NCBI GenBank assembly: GCA_031275395.1
Contig: JAISOU010000035.1
Location: 1-14,744 of the forward strand
Source of the DNA: Helicobacteraceae bacterium
GTDB taxonomy: Bacteria; Campylobacterota; Campylobacteria; Campylobacterales; SZUA-545
DNA: 14,744 bases
Reading direction: 5' to 3'
Positions 7,360-14,036 of the stretch are shown piece after piece (the stretch's first letter is position 1; every line of letters begins with the position of its first letter). The position numbers and the translations under genes are program-made. The notes under the pieces are model-generated. The model ran no database searches. It was not told the DNA's origin and was given only the letters and a program-made list of their open reading frames with translations.

Positions 7360-8586
7360 TTATTTGAAGTTTTTTGCCAATATCGTTTTGCCTAACTCCA
7401 CGCCCGGTTGATCGTAGGTATTTATGCCGAGTTTTACGCCTACAAGCGAGGTTAAAAGCTCGTAATAAAAGAAGATTCCGCCCAGATGAAACTCGTCGAG
7501 CCGATCGACGATCATCTCGTCGATAGGAACTTCCGCGCTTTTTAGCGCTTCGATCGTCGCGTCGGCTTGCGCGTTGATCAGTTTTTCAAAACTGCCGTTA
7601 TTGACAAAATCATTTTTTTCAAGCCCCGCTAGGCTAATAGGCGGGATCGTAACGCTACGCCTAAAATCTCGAACCTTGATAAAAGTAACGGTTTTATCCA
7701 AAGGCCCTTCCATAATCAACTGCAAAAACGAGTGCTGATCGACGCTACCGATTAAGCCTACGGGAGTAAAGCCGACTTTTCTTTTGGCGCGATCAAACTT
7801 GCCCAAACTTTCGCCCCAAAGCTGAACGTACCATTTAACAAACTCCTCAAAGCTGTTGGAGTAAGCAAAAACGACGTTAACGCTTTTGCCGCTCTTTGCG
7901 ATAAACTCGGCTTTAGCGGAGATATTAAGCGGATCGTTTTTGAAAAACTCGTCGCGGACGGCTTTCGCGCCTTCCAAAAGCCGCTGCGCGTCGTAGCCCG
8001 CAAGTTTCAAGGGCGCTAAACCGACCGCGCTTAAAACCGAAAAACGCCCGCCCACGCTTTTGGGCAGGTGAAAACGGCTAATGGAGTTGGCGTGCGCTAG
8101 CTTATCAAGCGGCGATCCTTCGTCGGTGATAAACGCAAACTGATCGGCGCACGAGCTATCGAGCGCGCTTTTGCCTAACTTTGAAAGCAAGAGCTTGAAA
8201 ATCGACGTCGTTTCGATCGTCCCCCCGCTTTTGGAAACGATAAAGATAAACGATCGTTGCAGATTGACTTTGCCCAGCGCGGCGCTTAGCTCGATCGGAT
8301 CGCCGTTTTCCAAAAATAGAAGCGTTTTATTGTTTCTCTGCGTCAAGTGGCGCAGGAAGCGATCCGCCGCTTTCGCGCCCAAAGAGGAGCCGCCGATTCC
8401 GACGACGATAATAGTTTCAAAACCCGCCGTTTTTTTGGCGAAAATCTCCAATTCGCCCAAAAGCGCGTCTTGGGTATCGGGCAGATCGTAGTAGCCGATC
8501 TTTTTGCTATCCCATTCGCTTTTCAGCGCCGCTTGATTGGCTTTGAGATCGCTCTTACCTTCAAAATGAAGTTTTGACGTAATCAT
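7360..8586 (-). CDS. pgi: Glucose-6-phosphate isomerase
   Basis: Pgi interconverts glucose 6-phosphate and fructose 6-phosphate in the cytoplasm. With the start chosen here it has 408 residues, a compact form like that of Campylobacter and shorter than the roughly 550-residue enterobacterial one. Two SIS sugar-phosphate folds are evident: VGIGGSSLGAKA (about 62-73) and SKSGGTIETT (about 118-127). The family signature SVGGRFSVLSAVGL is at about 177-190, the catalytic glutamate in LWGESLGK is about residue 259, and the histidine in DQHSFL is about 285. A TTG at 8592 would add two residues, but AAAGGA lies directly against it and 6 nt before the ATG at 8586, so the ATG is preferred. It lies 42 bp after hemN on the same strand, so the two may be cotranscribed. 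With glgB it connects hexose phosphate and glycogen metabolism. Confidence 0.96.
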   Translation of the reverse strand: MITSKLHFEGKSDLKANQAALKSEWDSKKIGYYDLPDTQDALLGELEIFAKKTAGFETIIVVGIGGSSLGAKAADRFLRHLTQRNNKTLLFLENGDPIELSAALGKVNLQRSFIFIVSKSGGTIETTSIFKLLLSKLGKSALDSSCADQFAFITDEGSPLDKLAHANSISRFHLPKSVGGRFSVLSAVGLAPLKLAGYDAQRLLEGAKAVRDEFFKNDPLNISAKAEFIAKSGKSVNVVFAYSNSFEEFVKWYVQLWGESLGKFDRAKRKVGFTPVGLIGSVDQHSFLQLIMEGPLDKTVTFIKVRDFRRSVTIPPISLAGLEKNDFVNNGSFEKLINAQADATIEALKSAEVPIDEMIVDRLDEFHLGGIFFYYELLTSLVGVKLGINTYDQPGVELGKTILAKNFK

Positions 8587-8592
8587 CTGCAA

Positions 8593-8598
8593 TCCTTT
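8593..8598 (-). promoter_or_regulatory. Ribosome binding site that decides the pgi start
   Basis: On the minus strand AAAGGA stands 6 nt before the ATG at 8586 and directly adjoins a competing in-frame TTG at 8592. The spacing fits only the ATG. Confidence 0.75.
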
Positions 8599-8628
8599 CG
8601 TTTTATTACTAGTATGTTAGCGCTTTTG

Positions 8629-10011
8629 TTAAACGCTTTTACTAAAACGCCGTTCTAAAGAACCGCTATTCTTAAGGTATTTGTCAAAGTTCATAGCGAT
8701 ATTGCGTATCAAAAGACGCCCCGTTTCAGAGGCGACGATTTTACGATCGCCAATCGCTAATAAACCGTCGTCTTCCAACGCCCCGATCGCGGCGAGTTCG
8801 GGCGCGAAATACTCTTCAAAGTCGATCGCAAACTCACTTTCGATCGCGGCAAAATCCAGCGAAAAAACGCTCATAAGCGTCATAATTACCTTTTTTCGTA
8901 GGCGATCGTCAAAATCCAAGCTAATCCCCCTAAAAACGGGCGCTTTTTGCGTATCCAGCGCGGCTTCGTAACTAGGCAGATCGCGGAAGTTTTGCGCGTA
9001 AAAATCGACTCCCTCGCTAATGCTCGTAACGCCAAAACCAAAGAGATCGCATTCGCTATGCGTCGTGTAACCCTGAAAGTTGCGGCGAAGCGCGCCGTTT
9101 TGTAGCGCGATATAAAGCTCGTCGTTTGAGCGCGCAAAGTGATCCATTCCGATCATCTTTAACCCCGCGTTTTCAAAGGTTTCGATCGCTAATTTTAATA
9201 TCTTTAGCTTTTCAGCCGCGTTTGGCAGAGCGGTTTCGTCGAGCTTGCGCATAGTTTTTTTAAGCCAAGGAACGTGCGCGTAGTTAAACAGCGCGACCCG
9301 ATCGGGCGACAGCGTCAAGGAAAGATTTAACGTTTCCTTAAAACTTTCAAGGTTTTGGAACGGTAGCCCGTAGATCAGATCGATATTGACGCTTTTAATC
9401 CCGCCCTCTCTCGCGATATTAACCGCCTCCTGCGTGATGGAAAACGGTTGAATACGGTGCATAGCCTCTTGCACTTTAGGCGCGAAATCCTGCACGCCGA
9501 AACTAACCCGATTAACGCCGCCCTGCGCGAAAACTTTCATCTGATCTCGCGTGAAAAATCGCGGATCGATCTCTACGCCAAACTCCGCGTCTTTTTGGAT
9601 ATTGGGAAAGTTGGAGCGAATTAGCGCGATAATTTTCTCGAGTTGCGCGGCGTTAAAAAATGTCGGAGTGCCGCCGCCAAAGTGAATCTGCCTAACCTCG
9701 CGCTTGAAATCCAGCGTTTTTGCGATCAATTCGATCTCGCGCTTTAGATAGTCGATATAGCGATCCTTTAGCTCCTCTTTGCTCGTATAGACGACGTTAC
9801 AACCGCAAAAATAGCACGCCGATCGACAAAACGGAAGGTGAAAATACAGGCTTAAAGCGCGCTTACTCGCGTTGGACGCGGCGATCCGCTCGGCAAAATC
9901 CAGCTCCGTCCAGTCCGATCTAAACTCTGGCGCGGTCGGATAACTCGTATATCTTGGCGCGGGCGCGGAATATGAGGCGAACTTTTCGTAATCTATTCTC
10001 ATCGCCGCCAT
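8629..10011 (-). CDS. hemN: Oxygen-independent coproporphyrinogen III oxidase
   Basis: A radical SAM enzyme of 460 residues that decarboxylates coproporphyrinogen III to protoporphyrinogen IX without oxygen, in haem synthesis. The 4Fe-4S binding motif is complete: Cys62, Cys66 and Cys69 in FCRSACYFC, followed by Cys71, the CxxxCxxCxC pattern of true HemN as opposed to HemW. The N-terminal PAPRYTSYPTAPEF and the FGGGTPTFF motif are also typical. The C-terminal HemN domain contains FQGYTTHSECDLFGFGVTSIS, matching functional enzymes (the HemW family lacks an equivalent). Two ATGs are possible: 10011 and 10002 (MRIDYEKF). The shorter product aligns better with the N-terminus I know from Campylobacter, but neither has a clear Shine-Dalgarno. 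It suits a micro-oxic or anaerobic lifestyle. Confidence 0.95.
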   Translation of the reverse strand: MAAMRIDYEKFASYSAPAPRYTSYPTAPEFRSDWTELDFAERIAASNASKRALSLYFHLPFCRSACYFCGCNVVYTSKEELKDRYIDYLKREIELIAKTLDFKREVRQIHFGGGTPTFFNAAQLEKIIALIRSNFPNIQKDAEFGVEIDPRFFTRDQMKVFAQGGVNRVSFGVQDFAPKVQEAMHRIQPFSITQEAVNIAREGGIKSVNIDLIYGLPFQNLESFKETLNLSLTLSPDRVALFNYAHVPWLKKTMRKLDETALPNAAEKLKILKLAIETFENAGLKMIGMDHFARSNDELYIALQNGALRRNFQGYTTHSECDLFGFGVTSISEGVDFYAQNFRDLPSYEAALDTQKAPVFRGISLDFDDRLRKKVIMTLMSVFSLDFAAIESEFAIDFEEYFAPELAAIGALEDDGLLAIGDRKIVASETGRLLIRNIAMNFDKYLKNSGSLERRFSKSV

Positions 10012-10156
10012 TTTAGCGTCTTTTCGCGATCGCCCGAGCGCGAACGCAAAGGTTTATTAAAACGCGCGCGCAAAACGCCCGTTTTTAAGGGTTTAGTTAC
10101 GCTTTTACCAAAATCAATTACCGTTACGAGTAAATTAGCTAAACTTTCAATTGCAA

Positions 10157-10324
10157 GGTCGAAAGACCGAGCCGAAACTAGCGATCTTCTCGTCGCAATT
10201 CGTCTTTTCGCAAACGTCGATCGATTGGGAGAGCGACCGACGCTGAAACTTTGAAGCTCCGCATTGGACAGAACCTTTCTATAATTTCTAGCGACGGGAA
10301 GATCGCCAAGTCGTTTGGCGATCT
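10157..10324 (+). ncRNA. Candidate structured leader or small RNA with competing hairpins
   Basis: Three elements can be read directly. First, GGTC-GAAA-GACC (10157-10168) is a hairpin closed by a GNRA tetraloop on the plus strand. Second, arm A, GCGATCTTCTCGTCGC (10181-10196), pairs over all 16 positions, with one G:U, to arm B, GCGACGGGAAGATCGC (10291-10306). Third, AGATCGCCAA (10300-10309) pairs perfectly with TTGGCGATCT (10315-10324) across a 5-nt loop. The second and third structures share bases 10300-10306 and cannot both form, as in attenuators and riboswitches. It lies just upstream of a methyltransferase gene on the same strand. No known riboswitch or housekeeping RNA consensus (RNase P, tmRNA, SRP, 6S) was recognised. 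The last hairpin is followed by TTTTCTTT only after 11 nt, so a classic terminator is not obvious. It could instead be a small mobile palindromic element. Confidence 0.35.
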
Positions 10325-10353
10325 AGTTAGCGCCTTTTCTTTGCGCATTATGA

Positions 10354-10359
10354 TATAGT
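10354..10359 (+). promoter_or_regulatory. Candidate -10 box for a leaderless methyltransferase mRNA
   Basis: TATAGT lies 3 nt before the first ATG (10363). The start point expected about 7 nt downstream coincides with the second ATG at 10366. No Shine-Dalgarno exists upstream of either ATG. Together these suggest leaderless initiation, but TATAAT at 10280-10285 is a competing promoter. Confidence 0.3.
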
Positions 10360-10362
10360 TTT

Positions 10363-11061
10363 ATGATGATAAACCCTCTTGATCTGTACGCTCGTTTTGA
10401 ACCGATGATCCCTTTTGAAAAAGAGATCGACTGTTTGCATAGGCTTTTTTTATCAAAATTAGAGGCGCTTAACGCAAAAAACGTTTTAGACGTAGGCTGC
10501 GGAAGCGGACGATTTTTAACGCGCTTAAACGAGCGAAATATCGCCGCTAAAGGGATCGATCTTAGCGGCGAAATGATAGCGAAGGCAAAAGTCAAAGGCG
10601 CGAACGCGCAAAAAATCGATCTAAAAGACGAAACGGGAAGCTACGACGCGCTTACGGCGGTTTTCGATGTGATCAACTACTTAAAAAGCGACGAGTTAAT
10701 CGATTTTTTCGCTTTGGCGCTCGATCGACTAAATCCAAACGGCGCTTTTATTTTCGACGTTAATTCGCGTTTTGGCTTTCGGATCGCCAAGGGCGATCTG
10801 ATCTTGGAAAAAGAGGGGCGTTTGGCGTTTATTCATTCCGATTTTACGGACGAAAAACTATTTAGCCGTTTTTGCCTATTTGAACCGATCGAAGGTAATA
10901 GATACGATCGTTTCGACTGGCAAATCGAGCAATACTACCATAGCGATAAGACGATCAAAAAAGCGTTGAAAAAAGCCGGTTTTAGCTCGATCAAAAAAAG
11001 CAAAATATATCTTTACGGCGACAAAAAGGCGGATAAAACGCTTTTTGTCGCCAAAGTTTAG
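10363..11061 (+). CDS. Class I SAM-dependent methyltransferase
   Basis: A protein of 232 residues with a Rossmann-type methyltransferase fold. Motif I is VLDVGCGSGRF (41-51), the acidic end of strand two is in KGIDLSGEMI (63-72), and the region of motif II/III contains YDALTAVFDVINYL (94-107). DRLNPNGAFIFDVNS is the usual strand five with a following glycine. The C-terminal half (about 140-232) is rich in aromatic and charged residues and would hold the substrate site. The acceptor cannot be told from the sequence: small molecules, quinone precursors and protein or RNA side chains are all possible. Two consecutive ATGs (10363 and 10366) start the frame and there is no ribosome binding site. 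Its 3' end overlaps the convergent phosphodiesterase gene by 4 bp. It may be controlled by the structured region just upstream. Confidence 0.9.
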   Translation: MMINPLDLYARFEPMIPFEKEIDCLHRLFLSKLEALNAKNVLDVGCGSGRFLTRLNERNIAAKGIDLSGEMIAKAKVKGANAQKIDLKDETGSYDALTAVFDVINYLKSDELIDFFALALDRLNPNGAFIFDVNSRFGFRIAKGDLILEKEGRLAFIHSDFTDEKLFSRFCLFEPIEGNRYDRFDWQIEQYYHSDKTIKKALKKAGFSSIKKSKIYLYGDKKADKTLFVAKV

Positions 11062-11777
11062 GGCAAAATCCCTTCAAAAACAAAGTTATCGGCGACGCTT
11101 TTAGCCTTTTGTAGATCGTCTTCGTCTTTGACCGTCCAAGTTAGCAGAGGAATCTTGCGAAACTTTCTTGCAAAACTGGCGCGCCAAAAGGGTAAAGATT
11201 CAATTTCGTAACTGATAAACGACGGCTTAATCGCGCCTAAATCAAACATATAGCGAAGCCTAAACTTTTCATACCGCGTCTTTTCTTCGCCGCGAAAAGA
11301 GCCGCTAATAATCCCTCGCGGAATATCTGGAGCGTTTTTAGCGAACCAGATTAACGTTTTTGGATCAAAACTCGCTACGGCGACATTTGGCTCAAAATGG
11401 CGAATCAGCGCTAAAAGACGGTTCTCCAAACGAAAATCCGACCCGATCGCGCTTTTAACGTCGATATAGATCGGCGCTTTGATTTTCTCGAAAACCGTTT
11501 CCAAAAGCGGAATTGGCTCGCCGTTTCCAAAAAGAACGATCTCTTTTAGGCGCGTCGCCTCTAAATCGCAAACAAAACCTTCGCCCGTCGTCGTTCGGCA
11601 TAACGTTTCGTCGTGAAAGACGACGATCGCGCCGCCTTTGATTAGTCTAACGTCAAGCTCAATCGCATAACCCGCGTTTTGCGCCGCTTCAAACGCGGCG
11701 ATCGAGTTTTCGGGGACGTTCTGGCTAAAAAGTCCGCGGTGAGCGATCGGCGTCGAAACAATCCATTCGGTATTCAT
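11058..11777 (-). CDS. Glycerophosphodiester phosphodiesterase (GDPD family)
   Basis: A protein of 239 residues with a TIM-barrel GDPD domain over its whole length. It hydrolyses glycerophosphodiesters from phospholipid turnover to glycerol 3-phosphate and an alcohol. Active-site residues are visible: His13-Arg14 in AHRG, Glu40 and Asp42 in IELDVR, and His55-Asp56 in VVFHDETLCRTT. The metal-binding part of the barrel (IYIDVKS, about 96-102) and the C-terminal WTVKDEDDL are also typical. There is no signal peptide, so it should be cytoplasmic, like UgpQ rather than periplasmic GlpQ. The ATG start has no clear Shine-Dalgarno and lies inside a 15-bp palindrome. It is divergent from the sigma-54-driven operon. 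Confidence 0.93.
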   Translation of the reverse strand: MNTEWIVSTPIAHRGLFSQNVPENSIAAFEAAQNAGYAIELDVRLIKGGAIVVFHDETLCRTTTGEGFVCDLEATRLKEIVLFGNGEPIPLLETVFEKIKAPIYIDVKSAIGSDFRLENRLLALIRHFEPNVAVASFDPKTLIWFAKNAPDIPRGIISGSFRGEEKTRYEKFRLRYMFDLGAIKPSFISYEIESLPFWRASFARKFRKIPLLTWTVKDEDDLQKAKSVADNFVFEGILP

Positions 11778-11790
11778 AGAATTATTCTAT
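11776..11790. promoter_or_regulatory. 15-bp palindrome, possible operator
   Basis: ATAGAATTATTCTAT is a perfect inverted repeat (7+1+7). It overlaps the start codon of the phosphodiesterase gene and ends 5 bp before the sigma-54 promoter of the divergent operon. The position would suit a regulator acting on either gene, but AT-rich palindromes of this length can arise by chance. Confidence 0.3.
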
Positions 11791-11794
11791 CTAA

Positions 11795-11810
11795 TGGCAC
11801 AATAATTGCT
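11795..11810 (+). promoter_or_regulatory. Sigma-54 (RpoN) promoter
   Basis: TGGCAC-N5-TTGCT matches the sigma-54 consensus at every conserved base, with GG (11796-11797) and GC (11808-11809) exactly 10 nt apart. Transcription should start near 11821, about 25 nt before the ATG at 11846. In Campylobacterota RpoN, activated by FlgR, mainly drives flagellar middle genes. No upstream activator site was recognised. Confidence 0.8.
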
Positions 11811-11845
11811 AAACTTGCGTATATTTTTATTAAGAAAGGCGATAG

Positions 11846-12658
11846 ATGCGATTAAAGAGCTTGGCGACGGTTTTGGCGCTGTTACTCGGCGCGGAAGCGC
11901 TGGCGGTAGAGGTATTGGTCGCGCCGGCCGATCGCGATCGACTGATCAGAATGAAAGACGGACGGCAACTTCGCCTACCAGCAGGAAGCGAGCTTATCAA
12001 AACGGACGACGGACGCTTTGCTACAAGAAGAGCGATCAAAGAACAAACCGCGAGCGAGGCGACAAAGCAAATCAAAGGCGACGATCGGTGGGTTTGGTTT
12101 GCGGGCGCGGACGTCGCTATGGGATCGATTAGCAGAGATTATACGGTTAAAACCAACAAGCACAACGACGCGAATGGCAGCTTTAAGGGCGAATGGTTTC
12201 CTCTGGACGGTAGATCGCATAGTTTTTCTAAAGACGAAACCGCGACCGTATTTGGAATCGTAGGCGGGATCAAGGACGATCAGGAGCAAAACTACTATCA
12301 GCTCGGCTACTATATCGGCGACGATATTAACGAGCTTACTTTATCCGCGCAGTTTGGCTTTCCTTCTGCGGCGTTTTTGGATGGCGCGATCGTCCCCTAC
12401 GCCCGAGTGGTTCTCGCGGCCGGTTTTGAAGACGGGATTGGTTCCCCCGATAGCTTCGCTTTTGGCGGCGGGATTGGCGCGACCTATCTTTTTAGCCCAA
12501 AGGTAGAGTTTTACGGCGGACTGGATTACGTTATACGAAACTTTGAATCGAAAACGGGCGAAGCGACGCTAAACGGCGCGGCGATCGACTTTGGAAAGAT
12601 CGAGCAGGAGGAAAAAGAGGCTAGATTTTACGTTGGAGCGCGGTATCTTTTTAGATGA
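11846..12658 (+). CDS. Predicted outer-membrane beta-barrel protein
   Basis: A protein of 270 residues of unknown family. A signal peptide (1-20, ending GAEALA) is followed by a charged segment of about 60 residues (KDGRQLRLPAGSELIKTDDG) that might sit in the periplasm or form a plug. From about residue 80 the sequence alternates hydrophobic and polar residues with many Gly, Tyr and Phe, as in transmembrane beta-strands (YYQLGYYIGDD, FAFGGGIGATYLF, KVEFYGGLDYVIRNF, ARFYVGARYLFR). The chain ends in Arg after Phe, so the C-terminal Phe signal is not exact. First gene of a three-gene unit under a sigma-54 promoter. AAGAAAGG lies 6 nt before the ATG. It overlaps the next gene by 4 nt (ATGA). The role is unknown; a porin-like or structural envelope part is likely. 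Confidence 0.8.
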   Translation: MRLKSLATVLALLLGAEALAVEVLVAPADRDRLIRMKDGRQLRLPAGSELIKTDDGRFATRRAIKEQTASEATKQIKGDDRWVWFAGADVAMGSISRDYTVKTNKHNDANGSFKGEWFPLDGRSHSFSKDETATVFGIVGGIKDDQEQNYYQLGYYIGDDINELTLSAQFGFPSAAFLDGAIVPYARVVLAAGFEDGIGSPDSFAFGGGIGATYLFSPKVEFYGGLDYVIRNFESKTGEATLNGAAIDFGKIEQEEKEARFYVGARYLFR

Positions 12659-13233
12659 AAGTCGTTTTTGCCGCCATTTTTGCGCTTTTACTGGTCTCCT
12701 GCGCAGACAAAGCGGCGAACCCAAACGATCTTAGCTCTATCCCCGTAAAAGCGCCGCAATGGACGAAACAGCCCGATATTAACGGCAGGTTTTCTGCGGC
12801 CGGAGGCGCGGCGCAATCGATCGGCGGGGCGCGTTTTCAGCAGATCGAGGCGAGCGCCAAAGCAAGCGATAGCTTACGCGTCAGGATTGAAAAGATCGCC
12901 ATAAACGCGGCGAAAGAGTGTCTAAGCGCTTTTAGATCGAAACGCGCCAACGACGCGGCGATCGAATCAGACGCTAGATTGCTCTCGTTTATGATTGGGG
13001 CGCGATCGGCGGTTCAATTTGAGCGCGTCGATAATTGGTGGTCGCCTACGGGCGATTATTACGCGCTTTTTAGACTCTCCGAAACGGCGTTAAAGGCGAC
13101 GATCGTCGATATGATCGCGCAGTTTGTCGCCTTCAACGAGTCCTACTCGGCAAACTTTGATATGCTTCGCGGTTTAGAACTCATAGAAAATGCGGCGATC
13201 AAAGCGATCGAGGCGGCAAAACAAGAGGATTGA
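12655..13233 (+). CDS. LPP20-family outer-membrane lipoprotein
   Basis: A protein of 192 residues with a lipoprotein signal: lipobox LVSC, acylated Cys16, followed by Ala, which favours the outer membrane. The pattern PQWTKQP (34-40), then FSAAGGA (46-52), then a long Ala-rich helix (60-92) and a strand WWSPTGDYYALFRLS (118-132) fits the LPP20 domain. That family includes the Helicobacter antigen Lpp20 and the flagellar lipoprotein FlgP of Campylobacter and Vibrio. The assignment is by pattern, not by search. The ATG overlaps the stop of the upstream barrel gene by 4 nt and there is little Shine-Dalgarno, so translation is probably coupled. With sigma-54 control and two barrel proteins, a role in the envelope part of the flagellum is possible but unproven. 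Confidence 0.75.
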   Translation: MKVVFAAIFALLLVSCADKAANPNDLSSIPVKAPQWTKQPDINGRFSAAGGAAQSIGGARFQQIEASAKASDSLRVRIEKIAINAAKECLSAFRSKRANDAAIESDARLLSFMIGARSAVQFERVDNWWSPTGDYYALFRLSETALKATIVDMIAQFVAFNESYSANFDMLRGLELIENAAIKAIEAAKQED

Positions 13234-13799
13234 TGAGAGTTTTTCTATTTTTTGTATTTTTTTGCGCGTGCGCTTTTGGCTATAAAGACGCTTTTTTTAT
13301 CGGCGGATATGGCGGTTTGCTTGACGGAACGTTGGAAAAAAGCACCAAAGCCGATTTAGAAAGCGATAGCATAAAAGGCGTTAGGCTCGGCTGGAATAAT
13401 AATATGCGATCGCCGTTTCTGGGGAAGGTTCGTTGGGAGTTTTACTACGAACAGCGCGATTTTACCTACGATTTTGGAGGCGCGAAAAAAACGGAGGACG
13501 GCTGGCAGGTTGGCGCTTCCGTCGCGCTTGGTTACAACGTCGATTGGTTTTTAACGCAGGAGCTTGTCCCCTATTTTAAGGTTGGTTCTGGGATTGGCGG
13601 CTTTGGCGACGATTACGAAAACGGATCGAACCTGAATCTTGGCGTTGGCGTCGCCTTTGCGTTTCGCTTGTTTGAATTGACGATCGAGGCTAGACGCGAG
13701 TTTTGGCAGTTAAAAGGCTATCGCTTCGCCTTTCAAGCGCCATTTAAGAACGACGGCGCGAACGACGTATTTACCGCGGGCTTAAACTTTAAGTTTTAA
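13233..13799 (+). CDS. Small outer-membrane beta-barrel protein
   Basis: A protein of 188 residues with a signal peptide (MRVFLFFVFFCACAFG, cut before YKD). The remainder is about 170 residues of Gly- and aromatic-rich alternating strands (FFIGGYGGLLDGTL, VRWEFYYEQRDFTYDF, WQVGASVALGYNV, FTAGLNFKF). It ends in Phe after an alternating hydrophobic pattern, the C-terminal signal recognised by the BAM machinery, and its size fits an eight-stranded barrel. The ATG at 13233 shares one base with the preceding stop (TGATG). A TTG at 13230 is in frame, but AGAGGA (13223-13228) would almost touch it, so the ATG is chosen. Last gene of the unit, followed by a terminator. No family was recognised and the function is unknown. 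Confidence 0.8.
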   Translation: MRVFLFFVFFCACAFGYKDAFFIGGYGGLLDGTLEKSTKADLESDSIKGVRLGWNNNMRSPFLGKVRWEFYYEQRDFTYDFGGAKKTEDGWQVGASVALGYNVDWFLTQELVPYFKVGSGIGGFGDDYENGSNLNLGVGVAFAFRLFELTIEARREFWQLKGYRFAFQAPFKNDGANDVFTAGLNFKF

Positions 13800-13842
13800 C
13801 TTTCGTTTTTCGTCGTTCCCACGCTTTAGCGTAGCCCCTAAC

Positions 13843-13862
13843 GCCCCAAAAGCGGGGCTTTT
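13843..13862 (+). terminator. Rho-independent terminator of the barrel/lipoprotein operon
   Basis: GCCCC-AAAAGC-GGGGC followed by TTTT, 43 bp after the stop of the last gene. The left arm can alternatively be AGCCCC at 13834. The sequence GGCTTTTCGCAAGC (13856-13869) recurs on the minus strand at the end of the ctpA-pur operon. A smaller hairpin, ACGCT-TT-AGCGT, lies at 13821-13832. Confidence 0.7.
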
Positions 13863-14036
13863 CGCAAGCGCGGCGCAAATCGCATTGACGCGGGTACGCA
13901 AGATTGACGCGAAGGCGCTGGGGTTTTTAAGATGCGGCGATTGTTCGCGCTAAAAAACCGCTGGAGGGGATTCGCCGACGCGCAGATAACTTTTGGCACA
14001 ATTCGGGTTTTAATTCGTAGTTAATTTGAGGTATTT

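Larger units (their letters stand above)
10012..10362. other. Gene-free 351-bp region
   Basis: No convincing reading frame exists on either strand. The left part (10012-10140) should hold the hemN promoter. It contains a small hairpin AAAACG-CC-CGTTTT (10072-10085) and an AT-rich stretch with two GTTACG copies (10097 and 10123). The right part (10157-10324) holds the alternative hairpin set listed separately. A TATAAT at 10280-10285 would start a plus-strand transcript near 10292. Confidence 0.6.

Noticed and set aside
10097-10108. GTTACGCTTTTA resembling the start of the CRISPR repeat
   Set aside because: Only the first nine bases match; there is no further repeat and no spacing pattern.
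10157-10362. Retron-like noncoding RNA
   Set aside because: Long inverted arms are present, but the downstream gene is a SAM methyltransferase and no reverse transcriptase is in the window.
11806-12289. Alternative frames overlapping the first barrel gene
   Set aside because: They lack a signal peptide or ribosome binding site and are rich in Arg and Ser, as expected for off-frame reading of this DNA.
13884-13911. Direct repeat ATTGACGCG at 13884-13892 and 13903-13911
   Set aside because: Only two short copies; too little to call an iteron or regulator site.
13949-13982. Possible sigma-28 promoter (TAAA followed by GCCG) for the sensor-like gene
   Set aside because: The spacing is about 19 nt rather than 15 and GCCGACGC departs from GCCGATAA.
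13994-14009. Second possible sigma-54 promoter, TGGCAC followed by AATTCGGG, before the sensor-like gene
   Set aside because: The -24 half is good, but the required TTGC at -12 is replaced by GGGT, so it does not meet the consensus.
13800-14036. Search for tRNA or other RNA genes between the last barrel gene and the sensor-like gene
   Set aside because: Apart from the terminator and a short hairpin no cloverleaf or known RNA consensus could be found.
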